Below are positions 47,690-58,498 of a stretch of 64,000 nt of DNA, one piece after another. The stretch spans positions 96,504 to 160,503 of the forward strand of contig MEHQ01004134.1 in assembly GCA_008828725.1 (NCBI GenBank). Reading direction: 5' to 3'. Within the stretch, counting starts at the first letter, position 1, and every line of letters begins with the position of its first letter. Made by a program: the position numbers and the translations under genes. Source of the stretch: Saccharina japonica. Taxonomy: Eukaryota; Sar; Phaeophyceae; Laminariales; Laminariaceae. The notes under the pieces are model-generated. The model did no database searches, had not been told where the DNA came from, and saw only the letters and a program-made list of their open reading frames with translations.

Positions 47690-47800
47690 CCAGTGTTATA
47701 GCCATTCGTCCGTCGGGCTACTGGTAAAATGTTAACAAAAAAAAAAACACCCAATCTAAGCCTTATGACACTCTCCCCCCCTTCAGAACTGCGGAGTCTT
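47690..47800 (-). repeat. tRNA-related SINE-like fragment
   Basis: On the - strand it reads GGCTTAGATTGGGT, a T run, then ACCAGTAGCCCGACGGAC, an A-box-like sequence. It shares this order with 55625-55720. Confidence 0.45.
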
Positions 47801-47924
47801 CGGTCCTCGCATGGGGCCGTACGTGCCTAGTCCAAGTTCTTAACAGTCTCTGGGGGCCCAAAGAAGAGTGATTTTCAGTTTTTTGGCATGAGGAAACTCG
47901 CTTTTCTTCAACAAGCGTTTTCAT

Positions 47925-48020
47925 AGTGGTTGTGAGATTCGAACTCACGGCCACTACAACCCATGTTCTGCCGACGACGCCATTTATCAAGGTCTTAGTC
48001 CGTTGGGCTACTACTGGTAA
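47925..48020 (-). repeat. tRNA-related SINE-like element with A and B boxes
   Basis: On the - strand, TAGCCCAACGG matches the pol III A box. About 60 nt on, GTGAGTTCGAATCTCAC forms a perfect T-arm with the B box GTTCGAATC. The acceptor stem does not pair, so it is not a functional tRNA but a tRNA-derived repeat head. Confidence 0.5.
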
Positions 48021-48289
48021 AAGGTTATAACGATCATCCGCCCAGGTAGTTTAATCACTATTGAATACCGGCGCACACCTGCCTGTAGCTACCGCCTGCC
48101 AAGAAAGGAGTGCACCAACAAGACATCCGAACGCATTATCAAGTAAAACATTATCGCCCATAGTCGATATTTTATATTTTACTAGCGGTGCGGCCTCGGC
48201 TCCGCCCGTGGTGTTAGCCCTGCATTTCCAATAGCAATATGTAGTACCTGGTATAGCAGTAGTCGTATGCTGTGATTTACCACTCTGAA

Positions 48290-49665
48290 CATAAATGTAA
48301 GAACCGTCGTGCGGGCCGGTACCGACGGGCCGGGACCGACCCGGGGGGTGTCCGTTTCCATCCCCGGGTTGTTGGAGCTGTGGATGTATGGAACCGTTTC
48401 TGATCCGAGGATGGGACACTGTCGCCCCCGGGTGTGGCGGGACCTCGATATTATCCCGAGAGGTAACTCTCGCCGCGCGCTGGCTCCATGAGCCCCAGCC
48501 GAATAAAAAATGAGCTGATGAGGGTGGGGTTTCCACACCTTGCGAGGCGGTATCGACCCGGGGGGACCCCGTTTGTGTCCCCCCGGATTGTTGGAGTTGT
48601 AGATGTATGGAAGGATTTCGGATCCGGGGAAAGGAAACTATCGTCCCCGGGTGCGGCGGGACCGTGACGTTGCCCCGAGGGGAAACTCTCGCCGCGGGTT
48701 GGCTCCATGAGCCCCAGACAAATCAGCAATGAGTCGATGGGGGTGGGGTGGCCCACCTTGCGACGCGGTATCGGCCCGGAGGACTCTGTTCGTGTCGCCT
48801 GACTGTTGGAGTTGTAGACGTATGGAAGGACCTCACCGTTGTCCCGAGGGGCAACTCCAGTCGCGCGCTGGCTCCATGAGCCCCAGCCAGTCAGCAATCA
48901 GCCGATGGGAGTAGGGTTTCCACACCTTGCGAGGCGGTATCGACACGGCGAGACTCCGTTTCCGTCCCCGGATTGTTAGTGTTGTAGATTTATGGAAGGA
49001 TTCCGGATCCGGGGATGGAAAAATATCGTCCCCGGGTGCGGTGGGACCTCGATGTTGTCCCGGGGGGAAACTCTGACCGCGCGCTGTCCATGAGCCCCAG
49101 CCAAATCAGCAATCAGCCTATGGGGGAAGGGTTTCCACACCTTGTGGGGCGGGTTGATCCGGGGGAACTCTATTTTCCTCCCCAGGTTTTTGGGTTTGTC
49201 GATGTAGTGAAGGAATTTTGAACAGGGGGTGGGGCCTTGTCGTCCCCGGGTGCGGCGGGACCCTAATGTTGTCCGAGTGGACAATCCTGGCCGCGCGCTG
49301 GCTCTATGAGCCCCATATAACTCTAAGTCAGCCAATGGGGTTGGGGTTTCCACACCTTACGCGACGGTATCGACCCGGGGGGTGTCCTTTTTCGTCCCCG
49401 GGTTGTTGGAGATGTAGATGTATGGAATAATTTACGATCAGGGGATTGGGCCCTATCGTCCCCGGGTGCCGCTGGCTGCATGAGCCTCAGCCGATCAGTT
49501 AACAGCCGATGGGGGTGGGGTTTCCACATCGTGCGGGACGGTGTCGACCCGGGGGGTCGCCGTTTTCGTCCCCGGTTGGTCGGAGTTGTAGTGATAAGGA
49601 GGGGTTCGTGACCCGGGGAGGGGGCCCTATCTTCCCCGGGTGTGGTGGAACCTCGATGGTTCTAT
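48290..49665. repeat. Satellite array, about 7 units of 170-218 bp
   Basis: Unit landmarks such as GGGTTTCCACACCTTGCG recur at about 48532, 48750, 48919, 49133, 49349 and 49522, each with CGACCCGGGGG, CCCCGGGTTGTTGG, CGTCCCCGGGTGCG and GGCTCCATGAGCCCCAG blocks. Some units lack about 45 bp in the middle. GC-rich; the frames across it are not real genes. Confidence 0.8.
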
Positions 49666-49824
49666 CCAGCACCAATCTTCTAAAAAGAGCCAGCGGCCTC
49701 TGGCATGGGTTTGGTCAGCCTATCAGCTGCCGATTTCGTAAATTCATAATTGTTACGACTAGTCAGCAGCTAGGCTGGCTGGATGGCTGTCAGGACTTCC
49801 TCGGGATTGCGACTAAGCCACGAC

Positions 49825-50215
49825 TGTCGGCAGTTCTCAGCACGCGACGGCCAGGACTCGGCGCGACGCGAGACGCAGTGTCCCGCTTATTGTGTCTCGC
49901 ATTATCTCTACCGATGCCGCGAGGTGGGACTGCAACGCCCTGGATCGCGAGACTCGCGAGACCATGACGACAGTACTCGCAGTGTGCTGTGATGTATCAA
50001 TATATACGGAAATATAAGGGCCATTGGTGAATAAATTTAGAGTCCAAATGGACCTTACATTGCCGTCCGTATTCACTGTCCTTGGGATTGGGGCAATGCT
50101 CAGCGCGCGACGGCCAGGACTCGGCGGGGCATGAGACCCGGCATTCCACTGGTTGTGGCACCCAGCCTCCCTACTTGTGGGGCAAGGCGGGGCTGAAGCG
50201 CTCTGGATCGCGACA
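49825..50215. repeat. Diverged direct duplication, spacing about 265 bp
   Basis: CTCAGCACGCGACGGCCAGG (about 49836) and CTCAGCGCGCGACGGCCAGG (about 50099) begin two copies that stay similar to GCCCTGGATCGCGA and GCTCTGGATCGCGA. Confidence 0.6.
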
Positions 50216-50818
50216 TCATGATTCCAGACAGACATACTAACATCATTTAATAATATAGATATCGTGTGCCTCTTATATAAAAAATAACCCATCCACACGC
50301 TACGAAGCTCAAGTCACACTAACAATACCAGGTAGGCGATTTTTTAATGCAACGACGTAACTTACTAAATTTGTTTTTCCCATTTGCCATCTGACAATAT
50401 ATGCCCCTCTTATTTCAATCATACCATTCACATAAACCTACCAATCCTATACCTTAATACTTGACAAACGTATACCAATAATAATGCAGTAATACAGATA
50501 TACCTGACACTGTTTGTTACGTATATACCTGACACTGTTTGTTGTAGTCTGTAGTCGCTACTGAACATGTATCACGACAATAATATAATAGCCTGGTGGT
50601 GGTGTTCCTTATTTATTAACGATTGTCGAAAGTAACTGCCTCACGTATATAGTACGCAACCACTTCTTCGAATAAAACAAAATATAGTTGCGCGAAACAT
50701 ATACACAGACTTGCATGCCCTGGTGGCGTGTCGTAGCTGGAATCGGCTCGTTCAGAAAAAAAGAAAATATAAAAATTCCTTTTCCTACGGAAGCGCCTGA
50801 CTTGTGACAGACGCGTAC
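50216..50818. other. AT-rich non-coding DNA
   Basis: A direct repeat of TATACCTGACACTGTTTGTT occurs at about 50499 and 50524. No gene. Confidence 0.35.
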
Positions 50819-51112
50819 TATGTGCAGGTTGCACCTGCAAAAGTTTTTGTGCAGGGTGCCGGTTTTAATGGGTGAGACTGGCCTTTTGGGCCGCATGTTT
50901 TTTTTGGAAAAACGCCATCAAAACACGCGGCGGAGCCGCGTGGCTGTCCCTGCCGACCTCGTGCTCCCCAAGGGGCTGGGGTTCGGGTTAGGGTTAGGGT
51001 TAGGGTTCGGGTTAGGGGTGTGTCTGGGGTTGGCTTGGTCTGGGTCGACGGGTAAGGATGAAATTTGCCACACACAGCCTGCGCAAAACTTTTGCAGGTG
51101 CAACCTGCACAT
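50819..51112. mobile_element. TIR element (294 bp) carrying TTAGGG-type repeats
   Basis: 28-bp inverted ends starting TATGTGCAGGTTGCACCTGC and continuing AAAAGTTTT. The interior at about 50982-51018 has telomere-like units GGGTTAGGGTTAGGG mixed with GGGTTCGGG. Non-coding. Confidence 0.7.
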
Positions 51113-51260
51113 AACGCACGCCGAGACATACATATGAGAAATGGAAAAATTAAGGCCTTTTGGTTGTGGTGGGGGCATGTTTGGCCACCTACGTAGCGCC
51201 AGTCATCTAGGTCCGTAACAACACAGAACAAACTACAGTTACTGTAGTGGCTATCTTGAC

Positions 51261-51943
51261 GCGTGCTACGACAGAGGTATACCGTTATTTGGCTGAAACG
51301 TTTTATGAATAAATATATATCTGTAATTACTAGGCTCCGCCGTCGTCGTTGCTGCCGCGTAGAAGTCGCCTTGGAGAGGTCCCGGAGCGATGGTCCCTTG
51401 TAGCCGTCGTTGCGGTCGACGTAACCGAGCAGAGTTCTTTCTTATAATATAGCAAGGAGAATGCTACCGCTGCTGCACAGCGGGTCTACTATTATAGTTC
51501 TGGCACTGCAAGGGTCTCATCGAGACACACCTTGATCAGGCTTTTAGAGTGGAGGAACATCGAGTCAGCTTGAGGGGAGAGGTCAACGTTCAGCGGGCCT
51601 CTAACGCCCTCAGATCCGGTCTGGCCGGATCTTTGGATTTATATACCGTTATTTGGCAGAAACGTTTTCTGTATACCGTTATTTGCCTGAAACGCTTTCT
51701 GAATATATAGTCGGGCCCCTTAACCCAAAACCGTCGGACTTTCATTCTTGTGTCCCAAAACAACATTTTTCATATTTTACTTACTATATGAGACCATGGG
51801 TGGGGTTGTTCATCGGGTATGTACATATCGTAGTACTTTTGTTTTCCTCCAAAATCCATGTTTCGGTGACATATATATATGGAGCTCCTTAAGGTAGAAG
51901 CTCAGAAAACACATACATGGTGCACCTCTATCTCAGCATGCGT
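51261..51943. mobile_element. MITE of the CTACGGTAGAGGT family with internal insertion
   Basis: Ends GCGTGCTACGACAGAGGT and GCACCTCTATCTCAGCATGCG. Its interior matches 42303-42544 (CCCTTAACCCAAAACCGTC, CATGGTGCACC), but about 300 bp of GC-rich DNA (51330-51640) interrupts it, and the segment around ATACCGTTATTTGGC is present three times. Confidence 0.6.
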
Positions 51944-52084
51944 TTCAAGATCACCCTCTTTCACTACTATACTGTTATTAGAGGTCAGGATGATCCTAAA
52001 TATATATATATATACAAGGCTTTCCTACGGAGTGGTCTTAATATAGTAAAGGCGACGCAAGAGAAACGGGTTACCTCGCCAGCA

Positions 52085-52150
52085 GCACAGCGTCAACATA
52101 ATGCACAGCAGCAGCTGCAGCAGCAAAAAAGACAGAAGCAACAAACTGCA
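52085..52150. repeat. CAG-rich imperfect repeat
   Basis: CAGCAGCAGCTGCAGCAGC and CAACA units. A Gln-rich shadow frame crosses it. Confidence 0.5.
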
Positions 52151-52373
52151 CTGCTGCATCTTCATCTAAAGCCGAGGAGTGCGGACAAAGCGTTTATTGT
52201 GTAGACGAAGAAGGAAACTAATAACAATAAACAAAGATAATAATAAACATTGTTCACGTTGATATATACGAACTCTCGTTTCATGTTTTACCATGCTGCC
52301 ATCTGCTGGTCGAACATTTACGTACAGTACCTCCTACATCAGTATACCTCCTACATCATTATTAATATATATA

Positions 52374-52578
52374 CAGTGGGTACCCCGACTTAGGGTCGTT
52401 CTTATCGAGCAACTTTTTTCAGAATAGTACAGTTAAGAGAGACCGAATCGGCTGGACCCGTCTACGACACTAAACCAATATATTTCTCACTGTGGATAAG
52501 AGAGAAAAGCTAGTTAAGAGAGCTGTTTTTGGCCTGGACCACACCTCTCTTAAGTCTCTTAAATAGGGGTACCCACTG
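52374..52578. mobile_element. Tc1/mariner-pogo-type MITE, 205 bp
   Basis: Ends CAGTGGGTACCCC and GGGGTACCCACTG, flanked by TA on both sides (52372-52373, 52579-52580). The CAGTG..ACCCC terminus with a TA target duplication is the pattern of pogo/Tigger-type elements. Non-autonomous. Confidence 0.65.
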
Positions 52579-53167
52579 TATATATATGACATTTGAGTAT
52601 AGCTATTTATGGCATGCGGCATCCATTCGTGGCTGACATGATTTGGGGGCGATTTGCTTGAACCAGCCTGTATGACGTTCCGCCTTCTTCCTGGCAAGCA
52701 AGCAAGCACGCGTACGTACGTACAAACACGAGAGCGATTTCTCATTGCGAAGTACAACCACTCGCGCGACACTGCTAATACCACGCACTACCAGTACGAT
52801 CGTACCAGGGCAGTCTCCACTGAACATGAAGGCCTTAGACTGCTGTACCACTGTACCTGCTGCTCTGAACATTGATCACGACAATAGGCTGCTGTTGCCT
52901 ACCAGGTATTTCTTAACAGTATATTATTGGTTGAAGTGGGGACGGCTTCGTACCGCCGATTTGTCACACGTGCAACAATCGATGGATTTTATGCCTGCCC
53001 CTCTGATGTACACTTCGCCAGCAGCGTGTTTACCATAACAACCTACCAGTATACATAAAAAGCCCGTACTCGTTGGTCTCAAAGACATCATCAATCATCA
53101 GCTTGCTCACCCCACCCTTTTTGTATTGCCCCTTTAACTTCAACACACATATGCCAACGCAAACTCA

Positions 53168-53193
53168 GAAAGCCCCCCCCCCCCCCCCCCCCC
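53168..53193. repeat. C homopolymer tract
   Basis: A run of about 24 C, similar to the tracts at 7280-7309, 17709-17822, 22829-22874 and 27467-27502. Confidence 0.7.
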
Positions 53194-53449
53194 GCCAAAC
53201 AAAAGTGAGTGCAGTTACATAAGGGTTGAACTTTGCCGCTTCATGCATCGTGTTACCGTAGTTCATAGCTCAGATCCGGGACCTCAAAGCGGCAAAGCAG
53301 CCCCCCCCCACGCGCGCCGCGGTACACGCCTTGATTTTGATCACGCGCGATGAGGTCAGCGCTCGACTCATACCTCAAGTAGCTACGTACGTTATATGGG
53401 ATGTGCCCTCCGATCGATGATGCCCACGCAAGCAAGCCTCTCTTACCAG

Positions 53450-53545
53450 GCACGACTGACTGTCCCTCCGGGATTCGAACTCACCAATATCTACCACGCC
53501 CAGGGGCTACGTACGAAGAAGAGGTTGCTAACTACCAATCTGACC
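53450..53545 (-). repeat. tRNA-like relic
   Basis: On the - strand GAGTTCGAATCCCGGAGGGA resembles a tRNA T-arm with its 3' side, but the stem mispairs and no matching acceptor or D-arm folds. Probably a tRNA-derived repeat. Confidence 0.25.
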
Positions 53546-53756
53546 CGAAACATAAGCACCATTTCAATTCAATGCAAACATAAAAAAGTTTTTATATTCA
53601 AGATCAGAGTGGCATAATACTATTTTGCACGATGACGGAGGACCTCGTAGAAAATAGGACCAAATATTGTTAGTAAAAATAGATAAATATATAGGTTTTG
53701 GTGTTAAACGTAGGTTCTATTTACTATATGGTCCCCCGTCATACTACTACCGCAGA

Positions 53757-54043
53757 CGCATGCTACGGTATATAGAGGTTCACCATCTTTTTTGCCTTAT
53801 AAGGGTGGTCACTTATCACTTGAGGAGCTCTATCTCTACCCCACCCAAAAACGGATTTTGGAGGGAAAATGGAAGTGATCGTACGAACTCGATGAACACT
53901 CCTATGGCCGAAGTACAAAATGAACAACATGGCAACACAAGAATGAAAAATCGACAATTTTGGGGGTAGTTACTTGTAGTAGCCTTGTCTTTCAGAAAAA
54001 AAAACAGCCAAAAAGCGATACGTCTATCGTAGCAGTAGCACGC
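53757..54043. mobile_element. MITE of the CTACGGTAGAGGT family
   Basis: Left end GCATGCTACGGTATATAGAG, right end TATCGTAGCAGTAGCACGC. The interior is in the opposite orientation to 42303-42544 (CACTTGAGGAGCTC near the left end). Confidence 0.6.
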
Positions 54044-54589
54044 TGCTGTAGTAGTTGACGAGAAACGCTAGAATGGTACGTTGCTACTGTACAGTGGTAA
54101 CGATCCTCTCGTTGGGCTTGTTTACGAAGTTCTCTTTCGTGCGCACGCCATTTTGCACCAGGGGGGGGGGGCTTTAGTTTTGTTTTGGGTGATCTCATTT
54201 TATGACCCTTGCCTTCGATAGGTCCCCTTCTCACCGATACGTCGTAGTATGTAGCTCAGATTCCCGGACCCCTACTACTGCAAGCATTCAGTCAGTACGG
54301 CTCACGACGTCCCCTTCCCTGTTGCGGTCGGTGCGCGCCTCTGTTTCGTCACGCGAAGAAGTCGGCATTTTTGCAACATCGGCAGTACTAAATAAAGTTT
54401 GTGACAGTCAGTATAATACCCATGGGAGGTGACCCCTATACAAGTCAGTACGATACGCCCTTTGTTCGTTTGGGTTGCCTTATAAATCACGCCGAAACTG
54501 TGCTGTGCTGACCTCGTACGGGACGAGCCATTTGGAGGATTGTAGCTCAAAGAAGGTTGGAGCGCTCTCAGCGGTGGTAGCTGTAACGC
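54044..54589. other. Non-coding DNA
   Basis: No gene supported. A G run lies at 54162-54171. Confidence 0.3.
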
Positions 54590-54760
54590 GTTTTAGGGGA
54601 CGGGTGCACTAGGGGACCGAACCTGGGACCGGTGCATTATTAATAGGGAACCGGTGCAGGAGACCGAGTCTGAGATTTTGGGCCTAGGGGACCGGTGCAT
54701 TAGGGGACCGAGTCTGGGATGTTAGCTAGGGGACCGGTGCATTAGGGCGCCGCATCGAGC
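54590..54760. repeat. Minisatellite, GGGGACCGGTGCATTA units
   Basis: Five or so degenerate units alternating CTAGGGGACCGGTGCATTA and GGGGACCGAGTCTGGGA. Confidence 0.7.
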
Positions 54761-55624
54761 ATTTGAGCTATCGTATAAGGGGCCGGTTTGCTACGGGACC
54801 GAAAACTGGACATGGGCTATGGGACCGATAGTAGCAACGCACGTGCTCATCATTTTGAATTGTCGGCTGCAGCATTATTGGCAGGGGTCTACTACTGTAC
54901 GCCGCAAGGCGGAGTAAAGGGTCACAACAATCACGGATGGATATAGGTAGGGGTGGTGGTGTTGCAGCACCACTTGACGTGGAACTTGGGACCAATGAAG
55001 CCGGGAAGTCAAAGTTCAGCAGCAAGCGGAGGCTGCAACAGCAGCACTGCTGCTGTGAATGACGTCGTAACAAGACCAGCCTTGGACTGATCGGCTGCGC
55101 CTATGATACCTCCTTGGCGATCGCTTTCGACGGGACAACGAAAACAAGGCATGTAATGGGGAATCTTGAGCGCCGTGGCTACTCATCATACGGCTTGGAC
55201 GTTCTGCGTGCGGCGAGGCGGGTGCTACAAAGGCATATACCACGAACAAAAACAACCAGAGTATCGAACGACCGAGGCATTAACTTTCCCGGACCCACCT
55301 GTGGTTTCTGGCCTCGAAGGAGGGTACACCTCTGGAGTAGCACGAAGGACGGGGTGATAGGGCGAGACGCTTGCTGTGATCCCAGACAGATATAAAATGT
55401 CTGAAAACACTTTTGCGAAGTTGTGCGTTCTACGTGTGTATATTATGTGCGACACTGCACGTAATAAGTGTGTACCAGGCACGAGCCCTTTTTATCAGGG
55501 TCATGCCTTATATATTGGCACACACAGTAGATGAGCATGCGGGCTGGTTCAGTCCGTCATAAATATTGTGGACATCATCATCATCATCAGTAAGTAGCCC
55601 ATCACGCCGTCCTTTGTAGTTTCA
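54761..55624. other. Non-coding DNA
   Basis: No gene supported. Frames under 105 codons on both strands lack recognisable domains. Confidence 0.3.
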
Positions 55625-55720
55625 GATCTTTAAGAGTCTTAGTCCGGTGGGCTACTGGTGGTACTACCCAATCTAAGCCTTGAAAACACTCCTCCCTCCT
55701 GGAACGGACCGCATACACGG
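55625..55720 (-). repeat. tRNA-related SINE-like fragment
   Basis: On the - strand it reads GGCTTAGATTGGGTAG, then ACCAGTAGCCCACCGGACTA, in the same order as the 47690-47800 copy. Confidence 0.45.
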
Positions 55721-55975
55721 GTCGACGTCTCCCCCGTGGAACGGGCCGAGCATATTATGGGTTGACCCGTGTGAGTAATGGAACACGCGGGTCCAATTTC
55801 TGGGGATCCAGAAGTAGTACCAGTAAGTGTTTTTCTTATCGTACCACAGAACGCTGAAACTTCGCACCTATTATACAAACATAGTCTATGGCCCTCCAAA
55901 GACGTATGCTACGTACGGTAGAGGTGATGTGCATGCACGGTCTAGTCCACTATTTGGTTTTTGTGTAGACTTCCG

Positions 55976-56217
55976 CGGAAGCTTCCGTGGAAGCTTTTTC
56001 TGCTTCCGTGGAAGCTTCCGTCGCTTCCACGGAAGCTTCCGCGGAAGCGATGGAAGCTTCCGCGGAAGCAGAAGAAGCTTCCACGGAAGCGGAAAAAGCT
56101 TCCGCGGAAGCTTCCGCGGCGGCTTCCACGGAAGCTTCCGTGGAAGCTTCCACGGACTTCCACGGAAGCTTCCACGGGAGCAGCTTCCGTGGAAGCTACC
56201 ACTGCTTCCGCGGAAGC
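55976..56217. repeat. Palindromic GGAAGCTTCC array, block 1
   Basis: About 20 units of 9-12 bp such as GGAAGCTTCCGTGGAAGC or GGAAGCTTCCGCGGAAGC. Because the unit is palindromic and has no stop in any frame, all six frames are open (EAS-, KLP- or GSF-rich). This is repeat DNA, not evidence of a gene. Confidence 0.8.
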
Positions 56218-56248
56218 TTACGACTCGTACGTACGTACAGCGGACACA

Positions 56249-56450
56249 AACAAAACGCCGGCATGGATGCCCAGCCCTTGTACGTACAGCAGTGTAAACA
56301 AAACGCCGGCATGGATGCACAGCCCTTGTACGTACAAACAAAACGCCGGCATGGGTGCGCAGCCCTTGTACGCCCCTCTACGCGCTATAACTATACGTAC
56401 AGCAGTGTAAACAAAACGCCGGCATGGATGCACAGCCCTTGTACGTACAA
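56249..56450. repeat. Tandem repeat, four units with CGCCGGCATGGATGC
   Basis: Each unit contains AACAAAACGCCGGCATGGAT, then CAGCCCTTGTACGTAC. It lies between the two palindromic blocks. Confidence 0.75.
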
Positions 56451-56451
56451 A

Positions 56452-56715
56452 CCGTCGCTTCCGAGGAAGCTTCCGTGAAAGCGACGGAAGCTTCCGTGGC
56501 CACGGGAACCACTTCCGCGGAAGTATACGTGGAAACTTCCATGAAAGCGGCTTCCACGGGAATTTCCATCGTAACTTCCACGGAAGCGTCCTGGGGCGTG
56601 ACTTCCACGTAAGCTTCCATGCAAGTTTTGATGGAAGCTTCCGTGAAAGCTACTTCCATGAACGCTTCCATAACTTCCACGTAAGCTTCCGCGGAAGCTT
56701 CCACGCTTCCGTGCA
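56452..56715. repeat. Palindromic GGAAGCTTCC array, block 2 (diverged)
   Basis: Units like GGAAGCTTCCGTGAAAGC and ACTTCCACGTAAGCTTCC, more diverged than block 1. A small outlier block is at 63922-63960. Confidence 0.7.
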
Positions 56716-57162
56716 ACTATTCATATAAACGTGCCCAGTAATACCACTATCTATCATCGTGTTGGGGAACCAGGAGACACGCCTACACAACACTTCCGCT
56801 ACGAGTACCCGTACAGAGGGTTCAAGCGCTAGACCGAAGCCGAACGTACAGTGTTGCTGCTGTTGTTGCTGCCGTTCCGTTGCTGTTGTTTCTGCGGCCG
56901 CCACAGCTGCTGTTGCTGCTGCTGTATGTATGCTGTTGTTAGTTTGTTAGTTAGGAAATAAATCAAACGGCACGACTTCGTAGATGTTTGTTCGTGTTGG
57001 TTCAGCACCGGTTACAGCACAGCACCCCCCCAGCGTAATCCAGGTACCGGATTAATAGCACGGGACAGCTCCACGGGGGGTTTAATTACACAAGCGAAGC
57101 CCGCACAATACTCATGAAACTCCTGTTCTGGCAGGTCCTGGAGACTTGTCTTTTATGAGAAT
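56716..57162. other. Non-coding DNA with GCTGTT repeats
   Basis: 56852-56935 is a degenerate TGCTGT/TGTTGCTGC run. No gene. Confidence 0.35.
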
Positions 57163-57580
57163 CCTCGGGAGACATCGATCGACAAACCCAACGACCCCGT
57201 CATGAACTCTGAACTGATCACGCTGGTAAAAGGCTCCGACCCACCCTAGTTCCATAGTGCTCACGCGTTGGTCGGTGATACGTGGCGTCGGCCTGTCAGG
57301 CGTCTGGTAAAAAAACATTCGACCACTGGTGTGTAGAAAACAGACGACAATAAATCTTGATGCCTCGCCGATCGGAAACAAATAGACCGTTTATCATGTT
57401 TGACATCGATCGACAAACCCAGCGACTGCGTCATGAAATTTCAACGGATCGCGCTGGTTAGAGAGTTCGGCCCACCTTAGTGCTACAGTGCTCACCTCTC
57501 GCTGGGTGGTATGTGGCAGGCATCGGCGAAGCGTCTTAAATGGGTTGAAAACAGACGACCAAAAGTCTCGATTCCTCTCC
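57163..57580. repeat. Tandem duplication, unit about 236 bp
   Basis: GACATCGATCGACAAACCCA begins at about 57168 and 57404. Both copies continue with a CGTCATGAA block, a CGGCCCACC/CGACCCACC block and GAAAACAGACGAC. Confidence 0.65.
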
Positions 57581-57737
57581 GATGTAAAAAAAAAAAGAAT
57601 ACTTTCCGCTCTGAAGGATGTGGAGTGACTCTATGCCCAATCAAGTCAGGTAGTTTCGTCCCCAATCCCCAGTGTAAGGTCAAGTCACTTGTAGTGTACA
57701 GGAATTAGTGTTGAGTCATGGATTATATAGGGTTCAG

Positions 57738-58498
57738 TTAAGGGGCCCCTTCGGTATTTAAAAAAAAGAGTACTTGAGTGTTGAAAACTATTTATTATTC
57801 GTTTTTTGTACAGCAGCAATACTATTTCTGGTGTAATAACACCATATCCGTACTACTTACGGAAAACGACATAGCTCCAGTTCTAATGCTCAGACCTTCG
57901 ACCGCCCAACATATACTGGTAGCTTGTTCGTTATAGTGTGTAGGAGGTATTGGGGCTCTTTGATCTGCAAGGGAGGGCAACAATTGCTTAGTTTGCATCA
58001 CGAAACGCAAGTGCTCCGCAATATGATTTTGATCGTTTCGGAGCTCCTGTTTGGTATCTACAGTCTGCTGTGGCCACGTAGAACGCTACGGACGCTCGAA
58101 CTAGAGGCTCGAGTACGTTAACCTACTATTAATAGTGCTCGGCGCCCTCGTCGAAAACCCGAGTGAAAACAGTACCAGCAGCCGGAGACACTGCTATTTT
58201 TCATATCCATCTTCGGTACCAGGGGTATGGCGAGTCCTTTTCGAGTTAGAGGCACTGTTCGTGGTGAACAAGGCGTCCGATCGATATGCGTTTCGAAACA
58301 CAAATGTTGACCATGACCTAGGCTCTCTGAAACTACTCGTTGGTCGAAATTCTGAGCATCACACCTGGAGAAATGCCGGTTTCCGTAGGGAGTCACGAAA
58401 ATGTGGAAATTATACCAGAAATAGTATTTCAACGTTGAGAATAAAATGATTTTTTTTGTCTTTTGCTCCTATATTTTTTGTCCGAAGGGGCCCCTTAA
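57738..58498. mobile_element. TIR element of 761 bp, ends TTAAGGGGCCCCTTCGG
   Basis: Perfect 17-bp ends (57738-57754 and 58482-58498). Inverted similarity continues inward (AATACTATTTCTGGT near 57821 against ACCAGAAATAGTATT near 58416; TACGGAAA near 57858 against TTTCCGTA near 58380). No transposase is encoded. Confidence 0.7.

Noticed and set aside
47925..48020. Functional tRNA gene on the - strand
   Set aside because: The T-arm and A box are good, but the acceptor stem does not pair and no anticodon arm of normal size is seen.
48290..49665. CRISPR-like or rRNA spacer array
   Set aside because: Units are long, diverged and without regular spacers. No rRNA sequence adjoins them.
50982..51018. 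Chromosome end or telomere
   Set aside because: Only a few TTAGGG-type units, internal to a TIR element with ordinary sequence on both sides.
53461..53545. tRNA gene on the - strand
   Set aside because: The T-stem does not pair and no complete cloverleaf could be drawn.
55961..56478. Glu-Ala-Ser, Gly-Ser-Phe and Lys-Leu-Pro repeat 'proteins'
   Set aside because: The underlying DNA is a palindromic short repeat open in all six frames, so the frames carry no coding evidence.
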